Shown: positions 7,022 through 16,021, counted from the stretch's first letter. The stretch: 25,351 nt of DNA from Thermococci archaeon (GCA_003663525.1 QMUF01000004.1:1-25351), one strand, 5' to 3'. Notes: generated by a model from the sequence alone, not told the origin. Program-made: numbers and translations.

Positions 7022-8125
7022 TTGAGGGCTTTAATCATTGGAGTGGGTCAGTGTGGGACAAAAATAGCAGACTTGTTCGCCTTAGTGGACTTTGAGGCAT
7101 TGGCAATAAACACCTCAAAGAGTGATCTTGACTACTTGAAGCATATACCGAAGGAAAGGCGAATACTGATAGGAGAAAGTTTAACAGGCGGAAAAGGAGT
7201 AAATGCAAACCCAATACTTGGAAGAGAGGCGATGAAAAGAGATCTCTCAATGGTGATGAAAAAAATAAACGCCATGGTTGGTTACAGCGACGTGGACATC
7301 TTTTTCCTCACTTTTGGCTTTGGCGGGGGTACTGGTTCTGGGGGAGCACCTATTTTAGCTGAAGTTCTCAAAAGTGAATATCCTGATTCACTTGTGGTTG
7401 CAGTTGGCGCTCTTCCCTTGAAAGAAGAGGGAATAAGGCCCACAATAAACGCTGCAATAACTATAGATAAGCTTTCAAAGGTGGTTGATTCTATAATAGC
7501 CATAGACAATAATAAGCTTAAAGAAAGTGGGGAAGACATAACACGGGCCTATGAAAAGATAAATCGCACAATAGTTGAACGCATAGCGTCTTTATTGGCG
7601 TTGATTGATATTCCAGGTGAGCAGACCCTTGATTCTAGTGACCTGAAGTTTGTATTGAATGCTTTTGGAAGCTTTGCGACAGTGGGATATGCAAAGGCAG
7701 AGGCCAGCAAAGTTAGAAACTTATCCAGACTTATCTTAAAATCTTTTGAGAATGAAGGTCTCTATCTTGAGGCTAACATAGAATCTGCACTTTATGGTTT
7801 GGTAGCAATTCACGGGCCACCAGAACTTTTGAAAGCTAGAGATATATTTGAGGCCCTCAGCTATTTGACCAAGAAGATTAAAGGAAAGCAAATTTTCCGG
7901 GGCTTTTATCCGGATCTAAGAGAAAAGGAGATAGAAGTGGTTACACTCTTGACCGGGATCTATGAGAGCAAGAGTATTGAGGATATAGTTGTAGTTGCTA
8001 AAAAATATGCTCAATCTTTTATAAAAGCAAAAGAAGAGGCTGTGACAAAGAAAAACGAGCTGTTAACCGGCCTACCCGACTTTGATGACATTTACCCGGG
8101 TGAGATTAATGAAAGACTCGATTGA
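7022..8125 (+). CDS. cetZ: Tubulin/FtsZ-superfamily GTPase, CetZ type
   Basis: CetZ proteins are archaeal cytoskeletal GTPases, between FtsZ and tubulin, that control cell shape and motility in haloarchaea. Their role in Thermococcales is unproven. The 367-residue protein starts MRALIIGVGQCGTKIAD (nucleotide-binding loop) and has the tubulin signature GFGGGTGSGG at about residues 99-108. A T7-like loop with two acidic residues, LDSSDLKFVL, is consistent with GTP hydrolysis on polymerisation. I place the start at TTG 7022, preceded by GGGGTGA with 8 bp spacing. The frame is open to 6998, but that part lies inside the preceding gene. The gene overlaps the next by 17 bp, so CetZ, the toroid protein and the TM protein seem to form one operon. 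Confidence 0.88.
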   Translation: MRALIIGVGQCGTKIADLFALVDFEALAINTSKSDLDYLKHIPKERRILIGESLTGGKGVNANPILGREAMKRDLSMVMKKINAMVGYSDVDIFFLTFGFGGGTGSGGAPILAEVLKSEYPDSLVVAVGALPLKEEGIRPTINAAITIDKLSKVVDSIIAIDNNKLKESGEDITRAYEKINRTIVERIASLLALIDIPGEQTLDSSDLKFVLNAFGSFATVGYAKAEASKVRNLSRLILKSFENEGLYLEANIESALYGLVAIHGPPELLKARDIFEALSYLTKKIKGKQIFRGFYPDLREKEIEVVTLLTGIYESKSIEDIVVVAKKYAQSFIKAKEEAVTKKNELLTGLPDFDDIYPGEINERLD

Positions 8126-8708
8126 TGTAGCACTGGATCTAAAAGAGAAGGAGGTTTATTCTCACATAGCCCATGAAAGTGCAGAGGATATGATTAGGAT
8201 AATTTCTTCAATAGACGCCGAAAGGGCAAAGATTAGGGGTGAAATTATTCATTATGAGGATGACTGGGATGAACTCATGAGACAGAGGGTGGCCAAAGGA
8301 AAGAGACACACTGCCTTTGACTTTTACAACCCTTCTCTTCTCACGATATGGGAAAACAAGGTAAAGAATATGAAAAAGGTTAAAAATCTGTTTAAGCTTG
8401 GATTAATTCTTTTGGGCCTCTTTATAGCTGGTGGAGTGGTGGCTACAGTTATTTACAGAGAATTCTGGGTCCTGATACCCTTGAGTGTTCTCCCGATGGT
8501 TATATTCCTATTTGACTACAAAAAAAATGCCATCGATATTGGCTACTATCAACTTACCCAGCTTTTTATTGAGGAACTTAAAGAACTCCTAAAGAAATAT
8601 GAACTTGACCCCGAAAGGTACAAATTCAAAATATTTAATCATGATTATTTCGGAGTTTTAACGAAAAAAATTGGTACCAATGTTTTTGCAATGGTAAAAA
8701 AAGATTAG
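8109..8708 (+). CDS. Two-TM membrane protein of unknown function, coupled to cetZ
   Basis: A 199-residue protein I cannot assign to a named family. Residues 1-90 are charged and helical (LDLKEKEVYSHIAHESAED and following). Two membrane segments follow at about 93-116 (LFKLGLILLGLFIAGGVVATV) and 119-136 (FWVLIPLSVLPMVIFLF), split by a short charged turn. The last 60 residues are again soluble and helical. GGGTGAGA at 8098-8105 supports the ATG at 8109, so it starts inside the 3' end of cetZ. Overlap and shared orientation suggest it might anchor CetZ or its polymer at the membrane; that is inference. A spacer with its own promoter separates it from the pilin genes. Confidence 0.8.
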   Translation: MKDSIDVALDLKEKEVYSHIAHESAEDMIRIISSIDAERAKIRGEIIHYEDDWDELMRQRVAKGKRHTAFDFYNPSLLTIWENKVKNMKKVKNLFKLGLILLGLFIAGGVVATVIYREFWVLIPLSVLPMVIFLFDYKKNAIDIGYYQLTQLFIEELKELLKKYELDPERYKFKIFNHDYFGVLTKKIGTNVFAMVKKD

Positions 8709-8723
8709 GGTGATGGAAAGCGT

Positions 8724-8752
8724 TAAATAATTTGTTGACGTGTTATTATTTA
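8724..8752 (+). promoter_or_regulatory. Promoter of the pilin cluster with an inverted repeat
   Basis: TAAATAAT at 8724-8731 and ATTATTTA at 8745-8752 form a perfect 8-bp inverted repeat with a 13-bp spacer. The left arm with the preceding T (TTAAATAAT) doubles as a TATA box, so transcription would begin near the right arm, about 15 bp before the ATG at 8767. This could be an operator for the pilin operon, though such AT-rich arms may arise by chance. Confidence 0.45.
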
Positions 8753-8766
8753 GTATGGTGAGAAGA

Positions 8767-9372
8767 ATGAAAAAAGGACAGATATCGCTGGAATTCATAT
8801 TCATATTTGTGTTATTTATGGTACTCCTAACTTTCTCAATTAGAAATGTTACCTTCTCCAGCGAGCACTCTTCAGATATGTTGAGAATTCAGGTTAGTGA
8901 AGAGGCAAAGTTATTTGCAAACACGGTTTCCAATGCAATATCTCAGGTTTATGCTCAAGGGCCAGGTGCAAAGACAACTGAATACTTTACTTTCAGGTAC
9001 TTAAACGACAACTATTTCCTTACAAGGGCGTTTGATATGGATGGAACACCTCAGATCTTGATAGGATATAAAAATGGCACTTATGTTGCTATTTTGGATA
9101 ATGCCAATCAAACCATAAACGTAAACGAGACAGAGACAAAAAAGAAGAACTATTTCTGGAGTCAATCACTTTATGCAAGAGATTTATCAGACAACTCTTC
9201 AATTTACTATCCGAATAACATCATAGATAATTATGCGGGAATATTCCTGAATATTGCGGATTTACCCTCTACTTTGAAGATAGTTGTTGAATGGAATCCA
9301 GATAGAAATGAGAGCTGGATTTTTAACTCTACTACCCAAGAGCTTAGGATAAACCTTAACGTCGGTGGTTAG
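8767..9372 (+). CDS. Class III signal peptide pilin-like protein 1
   Basis: A 201-residue secreted protein with an archaeal class III (type IV pilin-like) signal peptide: MKKG, then QISLEFIFIFVLFMVLL. Cleavage is expected between Gly4 and Gln5 by a prepilin peptidase of the EppA/PibD type, leaving Q+1 and Glu at +5, the residue that guides pilin assembly. The rest is a beta-rich domain with about seven N-glycosylation sequons (for example NVT, NGT, NQT, NET, NSS, NES, NST), as expected for an extracellular archaeal pilin. I chose the ATG at 8767 because GGTGAGA ends 4 bp upstream and the signal peptide then has normal length. It is the first gene of a six-gene run of similar precursors; the main filament subunit could be this or one of the next two. 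Confidence 0.82.
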   Translation: MKKGQISLEFIFIFVLFMVLLTFSIRNVTFSSEHSSDMLRIQVSEEAKLFANTVSNAISQVYAQGPGAKTTEYFTFRYLNDNYFLTRAFDMDGTPQILIGYKNGTYVAILDNANQTINVNETETKKKNYFWSQSLYARDLSDNSSIYYPNNIIDNYAGIFLNIADLPSTLKIVVEWNPDRNESWIFNSTTQELRINLNVGG

Positions 9373-9373
9373 T

Positions 9374-9796
9374 ATGAGGGGACAGTTGAGCTTGGACCTG
9401 CTTTTTGCCTTCGTACTTGTTACTCTCACGATGTTAAACTTGATTTATCTAGCTAATAATGAGATGGCCCATGCAGAGAGCTTTGATGTAATGGCAAAGG
9501 TAAGAGTTTTTTCAGCTGAAATAGTCGACCATACTGCCAAGGTTTATGCTGTTGGAGAAGGGTACAAACTCAAGGAAGAGGCACCTCAAATAAGCGGAGG
9601 GAGCTTTAGAATAGTATTTAATGGGACTACTAACAAAATAATCGTAAATGCTACGGTGGATGGAAAGAATTATTGGATAGTTAAGAACTCCACGGTTCCC
9701 ATAACCAATGCTTCAATAGTTGTTGATAGTGGAGAGAGTTTTTGGATAACTACTGTAAGGATAGGTGAGATGCTTTATGCGAATATCACGGAGTAA
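9374..9796 (+). CDS. Class III signal peptide pilin-like protein 2
   Basis: A 140-residue precursor that begins MRG, then QLSLDLLFAFVLVTLTML. Predicted cleavage after Gly3 gives Q+1 and an acidic Asp at +5, the usual pilin arrangement with Asp in place of Glu. The mature domain is small and beta-rich with five sequons (NGT, NAT, NST, NAS, NIT) and no cysteine. The ATG at 9374 is supported by GGTGGTT at 9364-9370, which lies in the end of the preceding gene. The start follows the previous stop by 1 bp, and the next gene starts inside its 3' end, so the genes are translationally coupled. Confidence 0.8.
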   Translation: MRGQLSLDLLFAFVLVTLTMLNLIYLANNEMAHAESFDVMAKVRVFSAEIVDHTAKVYAVGEGYKLKEEAPQISGGSFRIVFNGTTNKIIVNATVDGKNYWIVKNSTVPITNASIVVDSGESFWITTVRIGEMLYANITE

Positions 9797-10256
9797 GGGA
9801 CAAACGGCCATTGAGATGATATTCATACTGTCCGTAATATTTATTGGATTAATGTTAGTGCTCCCCTCTTACACTGATAATAACACAAATATAATGATAG
9901 TGAGCTATGTGAGAAGTTCCCTTTCAAAGGCAATTGATTATTTGAATACAGGAGTTATGACTGATGATGAGCCTTATAAAAGCACATTAAACCCATTGTT
10001 ATCCCAGATAACAGAAAATCCTCACTTATCTATTAAAAATCTCACCTCAGAGGAAAGTGCAACTGAAGTTAACATTACAATACTAATTTCGACTCCATAT
10101 CTATCTATTCAGAACCTTAATGCTAGCATTGTCTCAAACCTCACGGAGTTTCTTGAAAAAGATCTTGTGGAAAACTATCGTTTTACAAACAATACTGGGA
10201 TTTTGAAGTATGGTGGAAAGAGTGTAAACATAGAAATTAATGTGGTGAGAGGATGA
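9777..10256 (+). CDS. Class III signal peptide pilin-like protein 3
   Basis: A 159-residue precursor starting MRISRSKG followed by QTAIEMIFILSVIFIGLML. Cleavage after Gly8 gives Q+1 and Glu at +5. The mature part is helical near the N-terminus, then beta-rich, with sequons such as NNT, NLT, NIT, NAS and NLT. GGTGAGA at 9764-9770 supports the ATG at 9777; a GTG at 9765 would swallow that site. The start overlaps the preceding gene by 20 bp and its stop overlaps the next start in an ATGA arrangement. Its longer pre-sequence of eight residues is still within the class III range. Confidence 0.8.
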   Translation: MRISRSKGQTAIEMIFILSVIFIGLMLVLPSYTDNNTNIMIVSYVRSSLSKAIDYLNTGVMTDDEPYKSTLNPLLSQITENPHLSIKNLTSEESATEVNITILISTPYLSIQNLNASIVSNLTEFLEKDLVENYRFTNNTGILKYGGKSVNIEINVVRG

Positions 10257-11719
10257 AGAGGAGAGGACAATTACTTTCAATAGATGCTTTGCTTTCACTG
10301 GTCATCGTTGTCATGGTTGTGGGGGTAGTTATGAATACCAATGATATGATAAAGGCCGAGATAACGGGCCTTTTGGACTGGTACGATAGGGCTAACATTG
10401 CTAATAACGTGCTTGATGTTTTAACCAAAAATCCCGGTTATCCAGAGGACTGGGAGAGTAATGTGAGTAATGTTAGAGTAGTGGGATTGAGAGATGTTGA
10501 TTATTCATTTGCGCTTGATTATGAGAAGATACTTGCATTGAATAGGTCAAAGGAAAATATAACCGAGATTCTAGACCAGCTTGCTCGTGAGAAGGACTTT
10601 TTATTTGAGGTTTATGTTTCCAAGTTTAATGTGAGTATTGAGGGGAGATTTCCGAGGGTTTATTTACAAAAAGTGACCTTTAGAAATCCAAACCCTCCTC
10701 CAGATGGGCTGTTATTCTTTATTGCAACTGACCCTGATGACGAGAATCCGACACCCTTTACTGTCAGTTATATTAAAGTAATACAAGATGGCACTACATA
10801 TGTAAACAACGAGACCTGTGGAACTCCACCAGTAAATGGTAATGTAATATTCTTAGATCAAGGGGATTATGTGAAATTCGTGGTGGTTCAGGATGTTTAT
10901 ATCAAAGCAGAAAGAGGCCAGTATGAAGAGTCTATTTTAATACCTAACGGTTCAGTGATTGAATTTTACATGACTGATCCACAAAGTGCTTTTCATATAG
11001 ATTATGGTGGTGGGAGTTGTCCTTATACATTTAAATTCACAGGATTTGGAGATGTCGTTGTAACAGTCTCTGCATATGACAATGTCTTCCCGATATTGAA
11101 TTCAACATATACCTCTTCAAGGGATTTGTGGAGTGTGGGTGCCCCCACTTATTATTTGTCTTTAATAAATGGAACGTATGTAACTGATGCTAATATTATA
11201 GAACGTTCTAAGAGTGCATCCTCATGGATTGAGGTTTCAGAAAGGCAAAATGTAATTTCTAAAGTTGTTTACAATCTTTCCGCAGGCCCGTCAGGAGAAG
11301 AACCTATTATATATGGATTCATGAGCCACAGGGTCATTGATGGTACTTCTCTTGTAGTTAAAGTTCCGGAAGGGCCAGGAAACATGAGTCTGTTTGCCTT
11401 GCTAGGAACAGAGGTTAGGGGAGCTTTTATCTATAAAAATGCTTCTGCCCTGTTGGTTAATGCCACATTAGTGTGGTATGAGAATGGAGAGCCAAAAGTT
11501 AAAGGTTATCATGGAGAGAATAACACCGTTGTGTTCCCATTTGAAGAGCTTTTTGGGTCTGAGGAGACAGAAGGCAAATTAATAGGATTGTGGCTCTATT
11601 CTCTTGAAGGGTGGAGCAGGGCTAATGTCACTATTGAAGTAGTCCCAAGTATAGAATATATGTTAGAACCCAAGTTTGAGCCGGTGTTAGTAAAACTATT
11701 GGTGTGGGATGACAGATGA
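10253..11719 (+). CDS. Large class III signal peptide surface protein (488 residues)
   Basis: Begins MKRRG, then QLLSIDALLSLVIVVMVVG. The pre-sequence and hydrophobic helix follow the pilin pattern, but the acidic residue sits at +6 (Q1 L2 L3 S4 I5 D6) instead of +5. The mature protein is a 480-residue, mainly beta-structured extracellular chain with many sequons and very few cysteines, one in ETCGTPPVNGN and one in GGSCPYTFKF, which could pair. I do not recognise a named domain. Size and altered N-terminus suggest a minor pilin or pseudopilin carrying a functional domain instead of the bulk subunit. It is coupled to both neighbours by ATGA overlaps. Confidence 0.78.
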   Translation: MKRRGQLLSIDALLSLVIVVMVVGVVMNTNDMIKAEITGLLDWYDRANIANNVLDVLTKNPGYPEDWESNVSNVRVVGLRDVDYSFALDYEKILALNRSKENITEILDQLAREKDFLFEVYVSKFNVSIEGRFPRVYLQKVTFRNPNPPPDGLLFFIATDPDDENPTPFTVSYIKVIQDGTTYVNNETCGTPPVNGNVIFLDQGDYVKFVVVQDVYIKAERGQYEESILIPNGSVIEFYMTDPQSAFHIDYGGGSCPYTFKFTGFGDVVVTVSAYDNVFPILNSTYTSSRDLWSVGAPTYYLSLINGTYVTDANIIERSKSASSWIEVSERQNVISKVVYNLSAGPSGEEPIIYGFMSHRVIDGTSLVVKVPEGPGNMSLFALLGTEVRGAFIYKNASALLVNATLVWYENGEPKVKGYHGENNTVVFPFEELFGSEETEGKLIGLWLYSLEGWSRANVTIEVVPSIEYMLEPKFEPVLVKLLVWDDR

Positions 11720-13857
11720 AGAGGAGAGGATTTATCTTCACGCTTGATGCCATCTTTGCACTTATTCTTGTAATGGTATTTGTGAGTAGTGTAGTTGGTA
11801 TGGTAAGCAATTTAAATGTCAATTCATCCTTCTTGAAAGAACAAAGCAAATATAGTGCTCAAGATGTTTTAAATATGCTAAGAACTTCTCCTTTGAGGGA
11901 TATTGTGCCCCCAAAGGTAATTGAAAACTGGAGCAGTGGAAGTGACCCCGTGCTTTTACCCAGTTTAGTGAATGATTATATGAGTCCCTTGGATATTATT
12001 GCTACCTATTGGGCAGTTGATCCACTGTATCCGAGTTTAGACCTAAAGCATAAGGCCGAGATTATTCTAGGGTATATCCTCAATGTGACGCTTAGTGACT
12101 ATAACTATGAGCTCCTTATAAACAACTATACGAGTCCTTATCTTAGGAAAGTTGACAGTAACTACTCCAAGGCCTTTGATGTTTCTCCCGCAACCCTCGA
12201 GTTGAGCGGTTATAAATACAATCAAACTCCAAGAGGCTATGTTGCGAGAGCCTATATTGTGAACATCGGAAGCAAAGAGAATGTCTATACAATACAGGGT
12301 GGGTATATTGTGGCAAGAACTGATGATTCTAGTGAGGCGGTTGTTATCAGATACATCGTTCCAGAAGGTGCTGTTCCATCAGACGCACAAATTGAGGATA
12401 TAGAATGGTTTTTGGAACCAGCATGGGTGGACTCTGAGTATGAAGTCTACTTAAATGGAAATCTCATTTGGTCTGGACATGTTAAAACCAACTACCGATT
12501 ATATGATGATGACCCGAATGGTGGATGGGACTTGATAGAGAACTTCGTTCCTGGAGGGAAGAATGTCTTTGAAGTTAGGGTATATAAAAGTGGGTACGAT
12601 GGTGGAGAGGATGGAGCTCAGTATATAAGAATAAAGTACCGTACTTCAGTGCCTCTTACCCTTGAGTACCCCAGAAGATTTTATTTTGAGGATGTCTCAG
12701 CAAACTATAATGTCACCCTTTGGAAATATCTCTTTGTGCCTGGTTATCTGAGCTCATTGAACATTCAAGTGACAGTTGCTAATGTGAGTCAAGACGATCC
12801 CATAACTCTTTCATTCTTATTTAATGAATCGATAGAAGTTCCTCCAACAAGCTGTACTCATAATTCTACGACAAACATAACGGTATGTGTGTGGGAGGAT
12901 AATGAGATTGCAAATGCTCTCTCTACAAAGAATTTTACGTATACTCACCTTTCAAGTAGGTACACTACTATAGTATTAAAGGTTGGGGATGGGAGCAAAT
13001 ATTATGATCCACGGATTCACGTTCTCGGTGAGCAATCATACATAGATGCTACATACTTAACCCCTATTTTGCTCACCCCATACAGTGTTGACATCACGGT
13101 GTCTATAACTAATTACACGGCTTCTACTTGTGGTGCACCTAAGGATATTCCTGATTCAGATTCTTGGTGCAGAGATGTTACTTGGAGCTTTAACGTTCCT
13201 AATGCCGTTGTCCCCCTATGGGTTAAGTTCCAATTTCCGTGGCTGTATATCATCAATTATGGGCAGCCTTATCAGGAAATATTGGTTGACAATGAACTCA
13301 TTAACTCCACATCTCTCTACAAGCATCCTCCTAATCCATTTATTATAGCCTTGGCAAGGGTGGGCTACACAAGGGACACTTTTGATTACCAATACGCTCG
13401 AGTATCCAATGCCATTGCAAACGGAACTAACAACGTAACAATATCCTTGGGGGAGGGATACTGGTTGCAACCTGAAAACGGTATTGGAGAATTTACATAC
13501 ATAATTAGGGGGTTTGCTGGTTATGGAGATGTGTTCCAATATCTTCTTCGCTCAGGATGTGGGGGGTATAACATCACATATTTTTGGCAGGGTGACTCGG
13601 ACCCACATTATGTAACCGCAGGGGATTCTCCCTATTGTGATGTTACAATGAATGATCTGTTAAGTAATAGAAGCAAATATGCAGTGGATGACGCAATACT
13701 AAGACTCTTTAACAATCTTGGAGGGAGTGGTACGGCAGAAGATCCTATTCTAATACAATTGCCAGACAATGTCAACATAGTTTTTGCATCTATGGGAAAC
13801 ATCCCAAGACTGTTTGAGCCCATAACAGTGACTCTCAGGGTATGGAGGGAGGGTTAA
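11716..13857 (+). CDS. Large class III signal peptide surface protein (713 residues)
   Basis: Begins MKRRG, then FIFTLDAIFALILVMVFVS. Compared with pilins, Gln+1 is replaced by Phe and the acidic residue is at +6. The ectodomain is beta-rich with numerous sequons (for example NVT, NYT, NST, NIT) and a few cysteines clustered around TSCTHNS, TVCVWED, TCGAPKD, SWCRDV, SGCGGY and PYCDV, which suggests disulfides in the C-terminal half. No catalytic motif is apparent. It is flanked by ATGA (upstream) and TAATG (downstream) overlaps, so it is made together with the other precursors. A role as a minor pilus component or surface adhesin is inferred from context. Confidence 0.77.
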   Translation: MKRRGFIFTLDAIFALILVMVFVSSVVGMVSNLNVNSSFLKEQSKYSAQDVLNMLRTSPLRDIVPPKVIENWSSGSDPVLLPSLVNDYMSPLDIIATYWAVDPLYPSLDLKHKAEIILGYILNVTLSDYNYELLINNYTSPYLRKVDSNYSKAFDVSPATLELSGYKYNQTPRGYVARAYIVNIGSKENVYTIQGGYIVARTDDSSEAVVIRYIVPEGAVPSDAQIEDIEWFLEPAWVDSEYEVYLNGNLIWSGHVKTNYRLYDDDPNGGWDLIENFVPGGKNVFEVRVYKSGYDGGEDGAQYIRIKYRTSVPLTLEYPRRFYFEDVSANYNVTLWKYLFVPGYLSSLNIQVTVANVSQDDPITLSFLFNESIEVPPTSCTHNSTTNITVCVWEDNEIANALSTKNFTYTHLSSRYTTIVLKVGDGSKYYDPRIHVLGEQSYIDATYLTPILLTPYSVDITVSITNYTASTCGAPKDIPDSDSWCRDVTWSFNVPNAVVPLWVKFQFPWLYIINYGQPYQEILVDNELINSTSLYKHPPNPFIIALARVGYTRDTFDYQYARVSNAIANGTNNVTISLGEGYWLQPENGIGEFTYIIRGFAGYGDVFQYLLRSGCGGYNITYFWQGDSDPHYVTAGDSPYCDVTMNDLLSNRSKYAVDDAILRLFNNLGGSGTAEDPILIQLPDNVNIVFASMGNIPRLFEPITVTLRVWREG

Positions 13858-16010
13858 TGAAAAGGAGGGGCTTTATACTAAATTCGGTCGTATTAATTCT
13901 CCTTATCCCCCTACTGCTTTTTGTGGCGACTTATGAGGATGTATCTTCTCAGATAATTCAGGCACAGAGTGAGAGAGTGCAAGTGGAGAGAAGCTTTTCA
14001 AGCACTGCATACCTTGATGTGGACTTCCAGAGGGCTTTGGAAATAGCCGGTAAGAGGGCTATAATTGCTACTGTTGATTATGTAGCTATCACGGCTAATT
14101 TTATAAATTCCACAAAAGTGAATGAAACTATAAAGGAACTCATTCTGTTTGGGAATGCCACACCACTTTCTGACTACGAAAACTTACCGAAGATAATGGA
14201 AAACCAGAGTCTTGAGAGATGGATAGGTTTTATGAGGGAAAGATTAAGGGAACAAGGCTTTTACCTCTTGCCGGAAAATGATACCGAAATAATAGAGAAT
14301 AGAACCGAGATTATTGTTGCCCCATTAGATTCTTTTAGAGTCGTGATAAAAGCCAAGATCCACAATATTACCATTAAAGATGCGACAGGGAAAGTTGTTT
14401 ATATCGGATCAATACCAAAGACCACCAACTACACCTATGCTGTAGTAGATATCAGGGAGCTCGAGGATCCACTCTTCCCACCAATGACTGATGGAAAGTA
14501 TCATAGATCAATAAGAGCATGTCAGTATCCTTTCCCTGAGTTAATAGAACGCCCATTAATAGCCTTGGATGGGGATGGAGAAAGTGATAGACGCTATATT
14601 ACTGGATTTTATGGAGAAGACATCCTCTACAACTCAACCCACATATGGTCTGGGGATTCTTATATCACCAATATAACCTTGGGTCAGGTTCCGGTTTCCC
14701 CTATTTATTTCTTTAATGATTGGGACAGGGGAGTGTTGTTGTTCAGAGATATATTTTCTGAGGGTGTTAATTGGTGCAACTTCTATTATACAAACAGATT
14801 TAATGTAACAATTGAAAATGAAGGGAGCGCAGACCTTGTTGATGTCTCGGTGAGAATTGAGTTTAGCAAGAGTGGATTGCCTTCCGAACCTAGGATAAGG
14901 ATTTATGATGAAAACTGTACTCTCGTTGACTTCTGGGTTGAAAAGTGGGATCAAATTGGAAATACAGTGAATGCGATTATATGGGTGAAGATATCTATAC
15001 CTAGCTTATCTTCCCGTACTTTGAGTATATACTACGATCCTTCTGCGGACCCTAACTGGGGATCTCCAGCAGCGATTTTTGACTTTTACGAGAATTTTGA
15101 AGATGGAGTTCTCGATGGATGGTATTTTGAAGGCCCTGAATGGAGTGCTACAGATGAAGATAGCTATTCAGGAAGTTACAGTGCAAAGAGCGGAGTAGTA
15201 GAACAAAATGAAGAATCATGTATCTACAGGGATATCACAGTGTCCGAGACCAGTGATTTTTCCTTCTGGTGGAAAGTTAGTACGCCTAACAGTGGGTCTT
15301 TGTCATTTTATTTGAATAGTGGTGTAAATGGAACAACCAGTAATCCAGCATGGAACAATCAATCTTATGTGTTAAGCCCCGGTCAGTACACTATCAAATG
15401 GTGTTTTACATCTACTAAGGAACATCCAACAAGTAAGGACGCGGGTTATATAGATCTAATAATTATGAAAAAGCATTTAGATGCACAGCTTTCTATAACT
15501 GTTTCCGATACAGTGGAATCAATGCCCGAGTATCCCCTTCACCCATCAAATGCAACTGCTTATGATATTCAACCCTTTATAAGCTGTATTCTTGATCAAA
15601 GGTATTTCGGGATTTACAACGGCTGGTCACTTTTTGAACGTCTTGAGGGAAGCAATGCGAATCACGATGCATACTTCAACCTCTCAAAGCAGCTACAGGA
15701 AGAGCTTAATATTGTGAAAAATGGAGAGTACTATCCGATTGGGCTAGTGAGTTTTATGATTCCAGACTCGGACTGGGATTTGAAGCTTGTTAATATCTTA
15801 ACTGCAAAAGGTGTCCAGCTTACCGATGAATCCAGCACCGATTATTACTTCCTCCAATACTACTTTGAAGAAGGAGACAAAGTAACTGGTTATACTGTAT
15901 GGGGAGTTAGTGGTTATATTAATAACTTCTACCTAGATAACGAAACCGCTGTAGCAATCTTTGGAAAACAAGCAGCATGTGATCTCCTTGAGGGTTATAC
16001 ATGTAGCTAG
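13857..16010 (+). CDS. Pilin-type adhesin with DUF2341/lectin-like region (717 residues)
   Basis: Begins MKRRG, then FILNSVVLILLIPLLLFVA. The basic-Gly cleavage context is kept, but no acidic residue is present at +5 or +6, as in the initiating or tip pseudopilins of type IV systems. The middle of the protein, about residues 300-400, reads like DUF2341 (WCNFYYTNRFNVTIEN, PRIRIYDENCTLVDFWVEKW, SSRTLSIYYDPSADPNWGSP). It is followed by a lectin-like beta-sandwich start (FYENFEDGVLDGWYFEG). These modules occur in archaeal carbohydrate-binding or adhesive surface proteins. The ATG at 13857 overlaps the previous stop by 1 bp (TAATG). It is the last and largest pilin-type gene, so it is a good candidate for the tip adhesin. 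Confidence 0.78.
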   Translation: MKRRGFILNSVVLILLIPLLLFVATYEDVSSQIIQAQSERVQVERSFSSTAYLDVDFQRALEIAGKRAIIATVDYVAITANFINSTKVNETIKELILFGNATPLSDYENLPKIMENQSLERWIGFMRERLREQGFYLLPENDTEIIENRTEIIVAPLDSFRVVIKAKIHNITIKDATGKVVYIGSIPKTTNYTYAVVDIRELEDPLFPPMTDGKYHRSIRACQYPFPELIERPLIALDGDGESDRRYITGFYGEDILYNSTHIWSGDSYITNITLGQVPVSPIYFFNDWDRGVLLFRDIFSEGVNWCNFYYTNRFNVTIENEGSADLVDVSVRIEFSKSGLPSEPRIRIYDENCTLVDFWVEKWDQIGNTVNAIIWVKISIPSLSSRTLSIYYDPSADPNWGSPAAIFDFYENFEDGVLDGWYFEGPEWSATDEDSYSGSYSAKSGVVEQNEESCIYRDITVSETSDFSFWWKVSTPNSGSLSFYLNSGVNGTTSNPAWNNQSYVLSPGQYTIKWCFTSTKEHPTSKDAGYIDLIIMKKHLDAQLSITVSDTVESMPEYPLHPSNATAYDIQPFISCILDQRYFGIYNGWSLFERLEGSNANHDAYFNLSKQLQEELNIVKNGEYYPIGLVSFMIPDSDWDLKLVNILTAKGVQLTDESSTDYYFLQYYFEEGDKVTGYTVWGVSGYINNFYLDNETAVAIFGKQAACDLLEGYTCS

Positions 16011-16021
16011 AGGTGATAATC

